A program made the position numbers and the translations under genes. Under the pieces are notes generated by a model, which did no database searches, was not told the origin of the DNA, and saw only the letters and a program-made list of their open reading frames with translations. This document shows positions 30,706 to 40,138 of a stretch of 64,000 bases of DNA, one piece after another (position 1 is the stretch's first letter; the number at the start of each line of letters is the position of its first letter). The DNA is from Dehalococcoidia bacterium (GTDB taxonomy: Bacteria > Chloroflexota > Dehalococcoidia > Tepidiformales > Tepidiformaceae): positions 36,799 through 100,798 of the forward strand of contig PQAO01000027.1 in the NCBI GenBank assembly GCA_003104995.1, read 5' to 3'.

Positions 30706-31908
30706 CTAACGGCCACCGATGGCGCGGTGGTGACGCAGGGCCTCGATCTCCTGCCATTCGAAGCCGAACTCGAGCAGGACTTCTTCCGTGTGTTGCCCGA
30801 ACTCCGGGGCGCCCGTGCGGATGCTCCCTGGAGTTGTCTCGAGTTGGACTGCCGGCCCGACGATCTTGCGGCGCTCCCCCGGCGAGTGCTCGTATTCGAC
30901 GATGTACTCGTTCGCGACCACCTGCGGGTCTTCGATGATCTGGGCGTAGTCCTGCACCGGCGCCACCGGCAGCCCCTTGTTGCACAGGTACTCGACCCAG
31001 TCCCACTGGTCGCGGGTGGCGAACATCTTGTCCAGTTCCGCGATGAGCTCCGAACGATGCTCGTAGTGGTCGGGGAGGCGGCAGAACCGAGGGTCGTCGC
31101 GAAGGTCTGGCCGTTCCACTGCCTCGCAGAACGGGATCCACCAGCGCCCGATCTGGGACATGCTGAGGGCAATCCAGCCGCCATCGCGGCACTGGTAGAC
31201 GTTCCACATCGGCGCGGCCTGCTCGCGTGCGCGGCGCGGCGGGACAGCGCCGGTGAACAGCGTGCCGGTGATGTTGAACGACTGGAGCATGACCTGGCCG
31301 CCGAGGAGGGAGGCATCGAGGTGTTGGCCCTCTCCGGTGCGGGCACGGTGCCAGAGTGCCAGGAGGATGCCATATGAGAGCGAGATCGCGCCCACCTGGT
31401 CGGCCATGCCGCCGAACGAGAAGACCGGAGCGAGGTCCGGCGGCCCCTGGGTCATCATGGTGCCCCCGCGAGCCTGGCCGAGGATGTCCATCGCCGGCCA
31501 CGTGCGGTGCGGGCCCTTTATGCCGTAGCCGGATGCGGAAGCGTAGATGATCGCCGGGTTGCGGGCTTTCACCTCGGCGTAGGCCAGCCCGAGCTTTTCC
31601 ATCACGCCCTGGCGCATGTTCTGGACGAACACGTCGGCTTTCTCCGCCAGGCGGAGCACCGTCTCGCGCCCTTCGGGCGTTTTGAGGTCGACCACGATGC
31701 CGCGCTTATTCCGGTTATGGCTTTCGAAATAGGCCTCGCTGACGCCCCGGCCGGGGTCGGGAGAGTCGGGTCCCTCGACCTTAATGACATTCGCGCCAAA
31801 ATCCGCGAGCATCGCGGTGGCATAGGTGCCTTGCTGCCAGATGGTGCAATCGATCACGGTCAGACCGGATAGAGGCAGACCTGTGTGTGGGACATCCGGA
31901 AACATCAC
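30706..31908 (-). CDS. CaiB/BaiF family III CoA-transferase
   Basis: LPLSGLTVIDCTIWQQGTYATAMLADFGANVIKVEGPDSPDPGRG...NRNKRGIVVDLKTPEGRETVLRL. Confidence 0.92.
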   Translation of the reverse strand: MMFPDVPHTGLPLSGLTVIDCTIWQQGTYATAMLADFGANVIKVEGPDSPDPGRGVSEAYFESHNRNKRGIVVDLKTPEGRETVLRLAEKADVFVQNMRQGVMEKLGLAYAEVKARNPAIIYASASGYGIKGPHRTWPAMDILGQARGGTMMTQGPPDLAPVFSFGGMADQVGAISLSYGILLALWHRARTGEGQHLDASLLGGQVMLQSFNITGTLFTGAVPPRRAREQAAPMWNVYQCRDGGWIALSMSQIGRWWIPFCEAVERPDLRDDPRFCRLPDHYEHRSELIAELDKMFATRDQWDWVEYLCNKGLPVAPVQDYAQIIEDPQVVANEYIVEYEHSPGERRKIVGPAVQLETTPGSIRTGAPEFGQHTEEVLLEFGFEWQEIEALRHHRAIGGR

Positions 31909-31987
31909 CCCTCCGGGGCCCGGGGAGGACGGGCATGCCCGGGATTCTCTGGAGGTGCGCCGGGGATGTCAATGAGGAGGGAACGAG

Positions 31988-32617
31988 ATGGCAACGCGCT
32001 CAGGCCACAGGGGATTCGCCGCCGTTTGGGACTGGATGAGCCGGCATGAGCCCAGGAGTGAGAAGGAATTGCGGGCCCGGACTGCCGGCGGGTGCCGCGG
32101 ACTGACCCTCGAATTCGGTTTCGGCGTGGGTGCGAACTGGTCGTTTCTCCCGCCCCAGGTGGACTATGTTGGCATCGAGCCGGATGCCTATATGAGGTCC
32201 CGGGCCGCCCACCACGAGCGGCCGAAGACCCGCAGTTTCGACTTGCGGGACGGCGACGCCCAGGCGTTGGAGATCCCGGATGCGAGCGTGGACACCGTCC
32301 TGGCGACGTTTGTCTTCTGTACGATCCCGGATGCGGCGGCAGCCCTGCGGGAGGCCCGGCGGGTGCTTCGGCCCGACGGGCAGTTGCGGTTCTGCGAACA
32401 CGTGCGGCCCGCGGGGCGGGTGTCGGGGCGGGCCACGGATGTCCTCGCTCCTCCCTGGTCGAGGCTGGCTGGCGGCTGCCACCCGAACCGGCGCACGCTT
32501 GCAGTGATCGAGGCAGCCGGGTTCGAACTGACGGAGCTTGAGCGGACAAGGATAGGGCCGCTCCCGGCCATACTCGGGGTTGCCCGGCCAGCGCCGGGAG
32601 CCCCGCAGGAGGGTTGA
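31988..32617 (+). CDS. SAM-dependent class I methyltransferase
   Basis: LTLEFGFGVGANWSFLPPQVDYVGIEPD...DAQALEIPDASVDTVLATFVFCTIPDAAAALREARRVLRPDGQLRFCEHVR. Confidence 0.88.
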   Translation: MATRSGHRGFAAVWDWMSRHEPRSEKELRARTAGGCRGLTLEFGFGVGANWSFLPPQVDYVGIEPDAYMRSRAAHHERPKTRSFDLRDGDAQALEIPDASVDTVLATFVFCTIPDAAAALREARRVLRPDGQLRFCEHVRPAGRVSGRATDVLAPPWSRLAGGCHPNRRTLAVIEAAGFELTELERTRIGPLPAILGVARPAPGAPQEG

Positions 32618-32619
32618 CC

Positions 32620-33522
32620 GTGCGAATTGGCGCCCATGTTTCCAGCGCCGGGGGCCACCACCTCGTCTTCGAGCGTGCCCGCGCGATCGGCGCAGAAGCG
32701 GTCCAGCTGTTCATTTCGGCGCCGCAGCAATGGAAGCTGCCGGACCCCGGCGACGAGCAGGTCGGCCTCTTTTGCCGGCAGCGGGATGCCGCCGGGATCC
32801 CGGCGTTCTTCCACGGCGTCTACCTGATCAACTTTGGGAGCCAGGACGAGGCGCTCCTGGGCCGCTCAATCGCCTCACTCAAGGCGTACCGGCATTTCGC
32901 CGGCCAGATGGGTGTGGTCGGCACAATCTTCCACGTCGGCAGCCACCTTGGGGCCGGGTTCGATGAGGCGATGGTCGAGCGCATCGCCCGGATGCTGGGC
33001 GATGTCCTCGATGACGAGCCCGACAATCCGTCACTCCTGATCCTCGAAAACAACGCCGGCCAGGGGAACTGCATCGGCGGCAAGTTCGAAGAACTCGGGA
33101 CCCTCATCGGCGGGCTCGGAGGGGACCCGCGCGTCGGCGTCTGTATCGACACCTGCCACGCCTATGCCATGGGCTACGACCTCGCGACCGACGAAGGCTG
33201 CGCCACAGCCATGGAGGAGTTCGACCGGGAAGTGGGCTTCGGACGCCTCGTGGCCGTCCACGCGAACGACACAAAGCAGCCGCTCGGCACGTTCCGGGAC
33301 CGGCACGAGAATATCGGCGAGGGCCACATTGGGATCGACGGCTTCAGGACGTTGATGGCTCACCCGGCGTTCCGGGAAGTGCCCTTCTTGCTGGAAGTGC
33401 CCGGGTTCGACGGCAAAGGGCCGGACGCGAAGAACATCCGGCGCCTGAAGAAGATCCGCAGCGAGCTCGGCATCGAAGCGCCGAAGCTTCCGCCGATTTC
33501 CCGGTTGGCGCAGGCCCGATAG
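32620..33522 (+). CDS. nfo: Deoxyribonuclease IV (endonuclease IV family AP endonuclease)
   Basis: VRIGAHVSSAGGHHLVFERARAIGAEAVQLF...NFGSQDEAL...FHVGSHLGAG...VGVCIDTCHAYAMGYD...VHANDTKQPLG..RHENIGEGHIG. Confidence 0.93.
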   Translation: MRIGAHVSSAGGHHLVFERARAIGAEAVQLFISAPQQWKLPDPGDEQVGLFCRQRDAAGIPAFFHGVYLINFGSQDEALLGRSIASLKAYRHFAGQMGVVGTIFHVGSHLGAGFDEAMVERIARMLGDVLDDEPDNPSLLILENNAGQGNCIGGKFEELGTLIGGLGGDPRVGVCIDTCHAYAMGYDLATDEGCATAMEEFDREVGFGRLVAVHANDTKQPLGTFRDRHENIGEGHIGIDGFRTLMAHPAFREVPFLLEVPGFDGKGPDAKNIRRLKKIRSELGIEAPKLPPISRLAQAR

Positions 33523-33561
33523 GCTGGGTGCATCAACACCAGAGCGGCGAGGACAGGACAC

Positions 33562-33867
33562 GTGCCCCTGACAGGGAAGCTCCAGGGGGAGCTCTTTACC
33601 GAATGCGCAGGCTGGATCTGGGAACAGCTCCAGGAAGACGGTTACCAGCTCCAGGGCGAGCTCGTCGAGCTGATCCTGGAGACGGAGCGCGAGCTCGCCG
33701 TGCATACCCGGCCGCTGGACGAGATCGCGCAACTGCTCGAAGACGAGTTCCGGGTCCGCGGGATCAAGGCGGAACCATTCGGGATCGAGGCGCCGCTCAT
33801 CCGGGCAGTGCTCGAGTGGGAAGAGGACTTCCTCGGCTTCGCGGGGATCTCGCGCGCGGAGAGTTGA
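33562..33867 (+). CDS. Conserved-looking small hypothetical protein (101 aa)
   Basis: GTG start; MPLTGKLQGELFTECAGWIWEQLQEDGYQLQGELVELILETERELAVH...; acidic, helix-rich. Confidence 0.5.
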   Translation: MPLTGKLQGELFTECAGWIWEQLQEDGYQLQGELVELILETERELAVHTRPLDEIAQLLEDEFRVRGIKAEPFGIEAPLIRAVLEWEEDFLGFAGISRAES

Positions 33868-33966
33868 CCTCGCGCCCCGGGGTGGCCGAAACTCGGGGCA
33901 CCCTACCCGCTGGAGGTGAGCCGCCCGGCCTACCAATACCCACGGCACGCAGAGAGCACAACACCA

Positions 33967-34106
33967 AGCGCCAGGTCCGCCATTACGGCGGATGACGAGG
34001 CGGGGGCAGCATCGAAAGACTCGGCGGATGGCCCCCCGGCAGGCACAGCCGCAGGACGCACACAAACCAGCACGGGCAACCGGCTGACAAAGGTGGTCCA
34101 GGTGCC
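33967..34106 (+). ncRNA. glmS self-cleaving ribozyme/riboswitch in the 5' leader of glmS
   Basis: Conserved core blocks in the right order: A|GCGCC (33967-33972), P1 TCCGCC-ATTAC-GGCGGA, TGACGAGG, GGGGGC, ATCGA, CGGCGGATG, GCCCCCC, then possible distal stem GGCAC (34042-34046)/GTGCC (34102-34106). Lies 124 nt upstream of the glmS ATG. Confidence 0.88.
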
Positions 34107-34229
34107 AGGGGTTCGCACCCCCTTCGCTCTTCACATCGTCCCCTTCCGGAACGAACAGCGCCCTTCCCGGGCGTGCCGCGTGCTGCCGTCCGCTCCCTAC
34201 GGGGAGCCAGGCAAAGGGAGAACCTCGGA

Positions 34230-36077
34230 ATGTGTGGAATCGTCGGATATGCGGGTGAACGCCCCGCCATCCCGGTCCTGCTGCGCGCGCTGACGGACCT
34301 GGAATACCGTGGCTATGACTCGGCGGGCATCGCCGTGCTCGACCCGACAAGCGCAGGCCTTCGGATCACGAAGCGGCAGGGCAAGATCGCCAATCTCGAA
34401 TCGGCGCTCAACGGGAGCATCGGGCAGGCGACCACCGGCATCGGTCACACTCGCTGGGCAACGCACGGGAAGCCGAGCGACCAGAACGCCCACCCCCACC
34501 TCAGCTGCAACGGCGAGGTCGTGGTCATTCACAACGGCATCGTTGAGAACTATGCCGAACTTCGCGCCGGCCTTATCGCCGCCGGTCACCGCTTCGCGAG
34601 CGAGACCGACACCGAAACCATCGCCCACCTGATGGAGGACCGGCTGAAGGCGGGTGACTCCCTCCTGGAGGCGCTGCGCCAGACGGCATTACGGCTCCAG
34701 GGTTCGCAGGCGATTGTCGCCATGGCGGAGCGGGATCCGGGCGCCATGGTGGCGGCCCGAGTGGGGAACGCCGGCGGCGTGGTGATCGGATATGGCGACG
34801 GCGAGATGATGCTGGCGAGTGACCTCGCGGCCGTGCTCCCGCTGACGCAGGAGGTCGCCTTCCTGGCGGACCAGCAGCTGGCCCGGCTGGACCGGGCTGG
34901 AGCAGTGTTCATCGATGCGGCGGGGTCTCCAGTGGATGTCCCCCGGCGGAAGATCCCCATCGACCCGGTCAGCGCACTCAAGGGCGAGTACCAGCACTTC
35001 ATGCTCAAGGAGATCATGGAGCAGCCGGAGGCACTCTCCGACACCATCTGGAGCCTCGGCACCCTTGACCCGGCGGAGCTGTACCTGGATGACCTGGGGC
35101 CGGCGCTCGAACGGCTTGGGCAGGTCGAGCGTGTCGTGCTCATCGGCATGGGTACCAGCCTTCATGCGGCCATGATCGGCCAGAGGTACATCGAGGCGTT
35201 TGCCCAGGTGCCCGCCGATACAGACAACGCCAGCGAGTTCCGGTACCGCGACCCGATCGTCGGTCCGAACACGCTCGTCATATCGGTCAGCCAATCGGGG
35301 GAGACGGTCGATGTGCTCGAAGCGATGGCCGTGGCGAAGGCGAAAGGGGCGTTGCAGGTGACCATCTGCAACACCGAGGGGGCCCAGACCACGCGGGTGG
35401 CCGACGGCACGGTGTACACGCGTGCGGGCCTAGAGCGGGGCGTGGCCAGCACCAAGTGTTTTACGGCGTCGGTGGTTGCGCTCTACGTGCTGGCCCTCCG
35501 GCTCGGCCTGGCGAAGGGCAGGATCACTCCCAGTGTGCTCCAGGAGCGGATGCATGAGGTCGCCCGAGTCCCCGAGGCAGTCGCCCGGGTGCTCCGTCAG
35601 GCTCCGGTCTACAGGCGGATGGCCAGGCATTTTGCGACCACCCAGCACCTCCTGTTCCTCGGACGGGGACTTGCCTTCCCGGCCGCCATGGAAGGGGCAC
35701 TGAAAATGAAGGAGATCAGCTACATCCATGCCGAGGGATACGCGGCTGGCGAAATGAAGCACGGTCCGATCGCGCTCATCGACCCCAACTTCCCAACGAT
35801 CGCCATAGCCACGAAGCACGCATTGCGATCGAAGATCGTGTCGAACATCGAGCAGGTCCAGGCCCGCGGGGGCGAAGTCACCGCGGTTGTCACGGAAGGC
35901 GACGAACAGATTGCGAAACTCGCTGATGCGACGATCACGGTGCCGGAGGTGTCGGCGCTGCTTGAGCCGGTGGTGGCTTCGATTCCGCTTCAACTGCTCT
36001 CGTACTATGTGGCGGTGCAACGCGGATGCGATGTCGATCAGCCACGAAATCTGGCAAAAACCGTAACAGTAGAGTGA
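34230..36077 (+). CDS. glmS: Glutamine--fructose-6-phosphate aminotransferase (isomerizing)
   Basis: MCGIVGYAGERPAIPVLLRALTDLEYRGYDSAGIAVLD...GIGHTRWATHGKPSDQNAHPH...SIPLQLLSYYVAVQRGCDVDQPRNLAKTVTVE. Confidence 0.97.
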   Translation: MCGIVGYAGERPAIPVLLRALTDLEYRGYDSAGIAVLDPTSAGLRITKRQGKIANLESALNGSIGQATTGIGHTRWATHGKPSDQNAHPHLSCNGEVVVIHNGIVENYAELRAGLIAAGHRFASETDTETIAHLMEDRLKAGDSLLEALRQTALRLQGSQAIVAMAERDPGAMVAARVGNAGGVVIGYGDGEMMLASDLAAVLPLTQEVAFLADQQLARLDRAGAVFIDAAGSPVDVPRRKIPIDPVSALKGEYQHFMLKEIMEQPEALSDTIWSLGTLDPAELYLDDLGPALERLGQVERVVLIGMGTSLHAAMIGQRYIEAFAQVPADTDNASEFRYRDPIVGPNTLVISVSQSGETVDVLEAMAVAKAKGALQVTICNTEGAQTTRVADGTVYTRAGLERGVASTKCFTASVVALYVLALRLGLAKGRITPSVLQERMHEVARVPEAVARVLRQAPVYRRMARHFATTQHLLFLGRGLAFPAAMEGALKMKEISYIHAEGYAAGEMKHGPIALIDPNFPTIAIATKHALRSKIVSNIEQVQARGGEVTAVVTEGDEQIAKLADATITVPEVSALLEPVVASIPLQLLSYYVAVQRGCDVDQPRNLAKTVTVE

Positions 36078-36203
36078 GAGGACCGATGGGGATGGTATGT
36101 TCGGGCCGAACGGAGGGGAGCATGTTGCGCCCGAACCGGTCTATAATCGGGCGACCGAAGCCATCGGTCTGCACTATGCGCGGTCCGTGGAGGTATAGGC
36201 AGA

Positions 36204-38498
36204 TTGGTTAGCATTACGCGTTCGGTAGTGTGGTTCTCAGAGGTTGGAAGGGAAGATCTTGGCCTCGTTGGTGGCAAAGGCGCCAACCTGGGAGAGCTCA
36301 CCCGGGCATCCATTCCTGTCCCCCCGGGATTCGTGGTCACGGCTGACACGTACTTCCGCTTCATCGAACAGGCTGGTCTTGAACCAGCCATCAGGAAAGA
36401 ACTGTTCAACCTGGATGTCCACGATTCGAGGACACTGAGCGACCGGGCAGCCAACATCCGCAGGCGCATAATCGAGTCGCCAATGCCTCCGCACCTTGCC
36501 GACGAGATCCGGGAGGCCTACCGCGAGCTCGGTGAAGGCCCCGTGGCTGTCCGCAGTTCGGCCACCGCGGAAGACCTGCCCGACGCGAGCTTCGCGGGTC
36601 AACAAAGCACCTTCCTCAACGTGATCGGCCCCGACAACGTCGTTCGGGCGGTGCAGGCATGCTGGGCCTCGTTGTTCGAGGGCCGCGCGATCTTCTATCG
36701 CGAAGAAGCTGGCTACGACCACATGAAGGTCGGCCTGGCCGTCCCCGTCCAGCGGATGGTGCAATCTGAGAAATCCGGCGTGATGTTCACGGTCGAGCCG
36801 GTGACGTCCGATGAGACACGGATCACCATCGAGGCCGTCTACGGCCTCGGCGAAGGGATCGTCTCGGGCGAGATCTCCCCCGACCTGTATATGGTGCACA
36901 AGGAATCGCTGCAGATTCTCGACAAGACCGTTACGCCACAGGACCGCATGTTCGCCCGGGCGATGGAGTCGGACGGGGGCCACGAAGGCGCGAATGCGTG
37001 GCTGCCGGTGCCGGAGCACCTGCGCGAAGCGCAAAAACTGAGCGACGACGAGATCCGTGAACTCGCGCGCATCGGGCGTTCGGTCGAGGAGCACTACGGC
37101 TCGCACCAGGACATCGAGTGGGCTTACGAGGGCGGGAAGTTCTACCTGACCCAGGCACGCCCGGTGACCACCATGCGGGCAGGCCACGACGAAGAAGACG
37201 ACATGGGCGACGACGAAGTCGCACCGCTGCTCCTGACCGGTCAGCCGGCCAGCCCGGGTGTCGGCATCGGCGTGGTGCGTGTCGTGCACGATCCGCAGGA
37301 CATCGACATCGTCCGGCCGGGCGATGTCCTGGTCGCGGAGATGACGACGCCGGACTTCGTGCCGGCCATGAAGCGCGCCTCGGCCATCATCACCGAGCGC
37401 GGCGGGCGCACCTGCCACGCGGCCATCGTGAGCCGGGAACTCGGCATTCCGTGCGTCGTTGGCGCCGGGGGCGCCACGACGGGCCTGGGCGAAGACCGCC
37501 TGGTGACCGTCGATGGGTCGGCGGGCAAGGTCTACGAAGGCCGGGCCGAATCGCGGCTGGCCTGGTTCGAACGCCAGAAAGAGCGATACGCCCGCTCTTC
37601 AGGTCTGAAGACGACCACCAAGCTTTATGTGAACCTGGCCGAACCAGAGCTGGCGGACCGCATCTCGCAGCGGACCGTCGACGGGGTTGGGCTACTCCGG
37701 GCCGAGTTCATCGTTGCGCAGATTGGTACCCACCCCCGCACCTTCATCCAGGAAGGACAGCCGGAGGAGTACACGAGGCAGATCGCCGAAGGGCTGCGCG
37801 AGTTCTGCCGTGCCTTCAACCCGCGTCCGGTCGTCTATCGTCTCACGGACTTCAAGACGAACGAGTACGCGAACCTGCGCGGTGGCGGCGAGTTCGAGGC
37901 AAACGAAGAGAACCCGATGATCGGCTACCGCGGCGCCAGCCGGTACATCCGCGAGCCCGACATTTTCCGGCTCGAAGTCGATGCCATCAAGCAGGTCCGG
38001 GCCGAGTTCAAGAACCTCTACGTCATGGTCCCGTTCGTTCGTACCCCGGCGGAGTTGAAGGGCGTGAAACAGCTCCTGGCCGAAGAGGGCCTGGTGCGAA
38101 GCGACGAGTTCAAGCTCTGGATGATGGTCGAAGTGCCTTCGAACGTCATCATCCTCGACAAGTTCATCGATGTCGGCATCGATGGGATTTCGATAGGCTC
38201 GAACGATCTGACACAGCTGGTACTCGGCATCGACCGGGATAGCGAGGCGCTCGCCGACACCTTCGACGAGCGCGACGACGCGGTGATGGCGGCCATCCAG
38301 ACGGCCGTGGCCGTCGCCAGGCGCCGGGGCATCACCGTGTCGATTTGCGGCCAGGCTCCAAGCGTTTACCCCGAGGTTACGGAGAAGCTCGTCGAGTGGG
38401 GCATCACCAGTGTCAGCGTCAGCCCGGACATGATCGATCGAACGCGTGAGATCATCGCGAACGCTGAAGCGAAGCTGGGCCGGGCTCCGGCGAGCTAA
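36204..38498 (+). CDS. ppsA: Phosphoenolpyruvate synthase (TTG start)
   Basis: VGGKGANLGELTRASIPVPPGFVVTADTY...AVRSSATAEDLPDASFAGQQ...RGGRTCHAAIVSRELGIPCVVG...ICGQAPS. Confidence 0.93.
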   Translation: MVSITRSVVWFSEVGREDLGLVGGKGANLGELTRASIPVPPGFVVTADTYFRFIEQAGLEPAIRKELFNLDVHDSRTLSDRAANIRRRIIESPMPPHLADEIREAYRELGEGPVAVRSSATAEDLPDASFAGQQSTFLNVIGPDNVVRAVQACWASLFEGRAIFYREEAGYDHMKVGLAVPVQRMVQSEKSGVMFTVEPVTSDETRITIEAVYGLGEGIVSGEISPDLYMVHKESLQILDKTVTPQDRMFARAMESDGGHEGANAWLPVPEHLREAQKLSDDEIRELARIGRSVEEHYGSHQDIEWAYEGGKFYLTQARPVTTMRAGHDEEDDMGDDEVAPLLLTGQPASPGVGIGVVRVVHDPQDIDIVRPGDVLVAEMTTPDFVPAMKRASAIITERGGRTCHAAIVSRELGIPCVVGAGGATTGLGEDRLVTVDGSAGKVYEGRAESRLAWFERQKERYARSSGLKTTTKLYVNLAEPELADRISQRTVDGVGLLRAEFIVAQIGTHPRTFIQEGQPEEYTRQIAEGLREFCRAFNPRPVVYRLTDFKTNEYANLRGGGEFEANEENPMIGYRGASRYIREPDIFRLEVDAIKQVRAEFKNLYVMVPFVRTPAELKGVKQLLAEEGLVRSDEFKLWMMVEVPSNVIILDKFIDVGIDGISIGSNDLTQLVLGIDRDSEALADTFDERDDAVMAAIQTAVAVARRRGITVSICGQAPSVYPEVTEKLVEWGITSVSVSPDMIDRTREIIANAEAKLGRAPAS

Positions 38499-38522
38499 GG
38501 CGGCCCGAGCCCGGGCACCGGC

Positions 38523-38834
38523 TCATGCTGCGGCTCTGACGGTTCGCGCTTCGTCAGCGCTCTCTTCTGCGATCTCATCGTCGTCGCGAAGGTTCACAAC
38601 GTGGGGGCTCAGGACGAAGCGCGCATAGGTCTCGGAGTGGCGGAATGCCCTGAGTGCCTGGCGCGATTCCCAGGTGCAGAAGATGACGTAGCGGCCACTG
38701 GAAGGGATGCGCACGCGCGCCTGGGCCGCAAGCCCGCCGAATTCGCCAAATCCCAGGCGAAGCGATTCGACGTACCAGTCTGCCTGCTTCTCGCTCATGC
38801 CGGTTACGTTGAAGGTGATGGTCTGGATGTTCAT
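38523..38834 (-). CDS. Small alpha/beta-barrel monooxygenase-like (ABM fold?) protein
   Basis: MNIQTITFNVTGMSEKQADWYVESLRLGFGEFGGLAAQARVRIPSSGRYVIFCTWESRQALRAFRHSETYARFVLSPHV; family assignment tentative. Confidence 0.5.
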   Translation of the reverse strand: MNIQTITFNVTGMSEKQADWYVESLRLGFGEFGGLAAQARVRIPSSGRYVIFCTWESRQALRAFRHSETYARFVLSPHVVNLRDDDEIAEESADEARTVRAAA

Positions 38835-38993
38835 TTCTCTCCTCCGGACGGTATTGCGACCGTCCGGTAGAGAGCGTTTCACCGGTGGGCATGCTGCACC
38901 ATGGCCCAGTTCACACTCACCAGGGCTGATGTGACGGGCGCCACACACACAGGGCGCGACATACCCTGGCGCAAAGCGGCCTAGAATCGCTGT

Positions 38994-40046
38994 GTGGACC
39001 TGCATGTGGTACGCCGCCGGCTCGAAGAGGACGAACAGCGCCTGAGCCCCTTTGCCGCCCGGAGCTCGACTTCCCGTGGGCGCGGACAGCCGGAAGCGCC
39101 GTCACCGGTGCGGACGGACTTCCAGCGTGACCGCGACCGGATCCTGCACACCAAGGCGTTCCGGCGCCTGAAACACAAGACCCAGGTCTTCATCGCCCCG
39201 GCCCAGGACCACTACGTCACGCGCCTGACGCACACGCTTGAGGTGGCCCAGGTAGCCCGCACCATCACCCGCGCACTTAACCTGAACGAGGACCTTGCGG
39301 AAGCAGCCGCGCTTGGGCACGACATTGGCCACGGTCCGTTCGGACATGCGGGAGAGGAAGCCCTCGCCGAGTGCCTGCCCGAGGGATTTCGGCACAACTA
39401 CCAGTCGGTGCGCGTGCTGGACAAGCTGGAGAACGGTGGCCACGGTCTGAATCTGACGTTCGAAGTGCTCGAGGCGATCGAGAAGAGCTCGAAGGCGCGT
39501 GAGGACATCTTTGCGGAAGGCTGGGGCATCCCTGAGACACTCGAGGGACAGGTGGTGAAGACCGCCGACGCCATCGCCTATGTCAACCACGACATCCTCG
39601 ACGCCATCCGGGCAGGGCTCATCACGGAGGAGGACCTCCCGCGCGCTGCCAGGACCGAGCTGGGCCAGAGCCATTCCGAGCGCCTGAACAGCCTCGTCTG
39701 CGATATCGTGGAGGCAAGCTGGGCGGCGACGGGGGCGGGCGGCGATCCGGTGATCCAATTTAGCCCGCGGATACACGCGGCCGCGAATGAACTCCGGGAG
39801 TTCATGTTCCGGAGGGTCTACCTCTACGACGCGACCCGCCAGGAGGCCGAGCGGGGGAAGCGGATCGTGCTCTTCCTGTTCCGTCACTTCGCGAACAATC
39901 CCGATGGGATCTCGCCAGACTATTCGCTCCCGGGGGACCCGGTGGAGCGGCGCGCGGCCGACTACGTCAGCGGGATGACCGACCGGTACGCCATCCGCCA
40001 GGCGAGGGAGCTTGGGTGCCCCGAGGCCGAGGGATGGCACGTCTGA
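38994..40046 (+). CDS. dgt: Deoxyguanosinetriphosphate triphosphohydrolase-like HD protein
   Basis: RTDFQRDRDRILHTKAFRRLKHKTQVFIAP..DHYVTRLTHTLEVAQVARTITRALNLNEDLAEAAALGHDIGHGPFGHAGEEAL. Confidence 0.93.
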   Translation: MDLHVVRRRLEEDEQRLSPFAARSSTSRGRGQPEAPSPVRTDFQRDRDRILHTKAFRRLKHKTQVFIAPAQDHYVTRLTHTLEVAQVARTITRALNLNEDLAEAAALGHDIGHGPFGHAGEEALAECLPEGFRHNYQSVRVLDKLENGGHGLNLTFEVLEAIEKSSKAREDIFAEGWGIPETLEGQVVKTADAIAYVNHDILDAIRAGLITEEDLPRAARTELGQSHSERLNSLVCDIVEASWAATGAGGDPVIQFSPRIHAAANELREFMFRRVYLYDATRQEAERGKRIVLFLFRHFANNPDGISPDYSLPGDPVERRAADYVSGMTDRYAIRQARELGCPEAEGWHV

Positions 40047-40138
40047 TCACCCGGCGGTTTGCTTTCCCAAACCGTTATGTAGATTGGGGCTCGGATTGCT
40101 GGTAGGTAAGGTCGGCCAGATACTCGGACGTATCCGCC

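Noticed and set aside
36237-37418. 393-aa - strand ORF
   Set aside because: Shadow ORF antisense to ppsA
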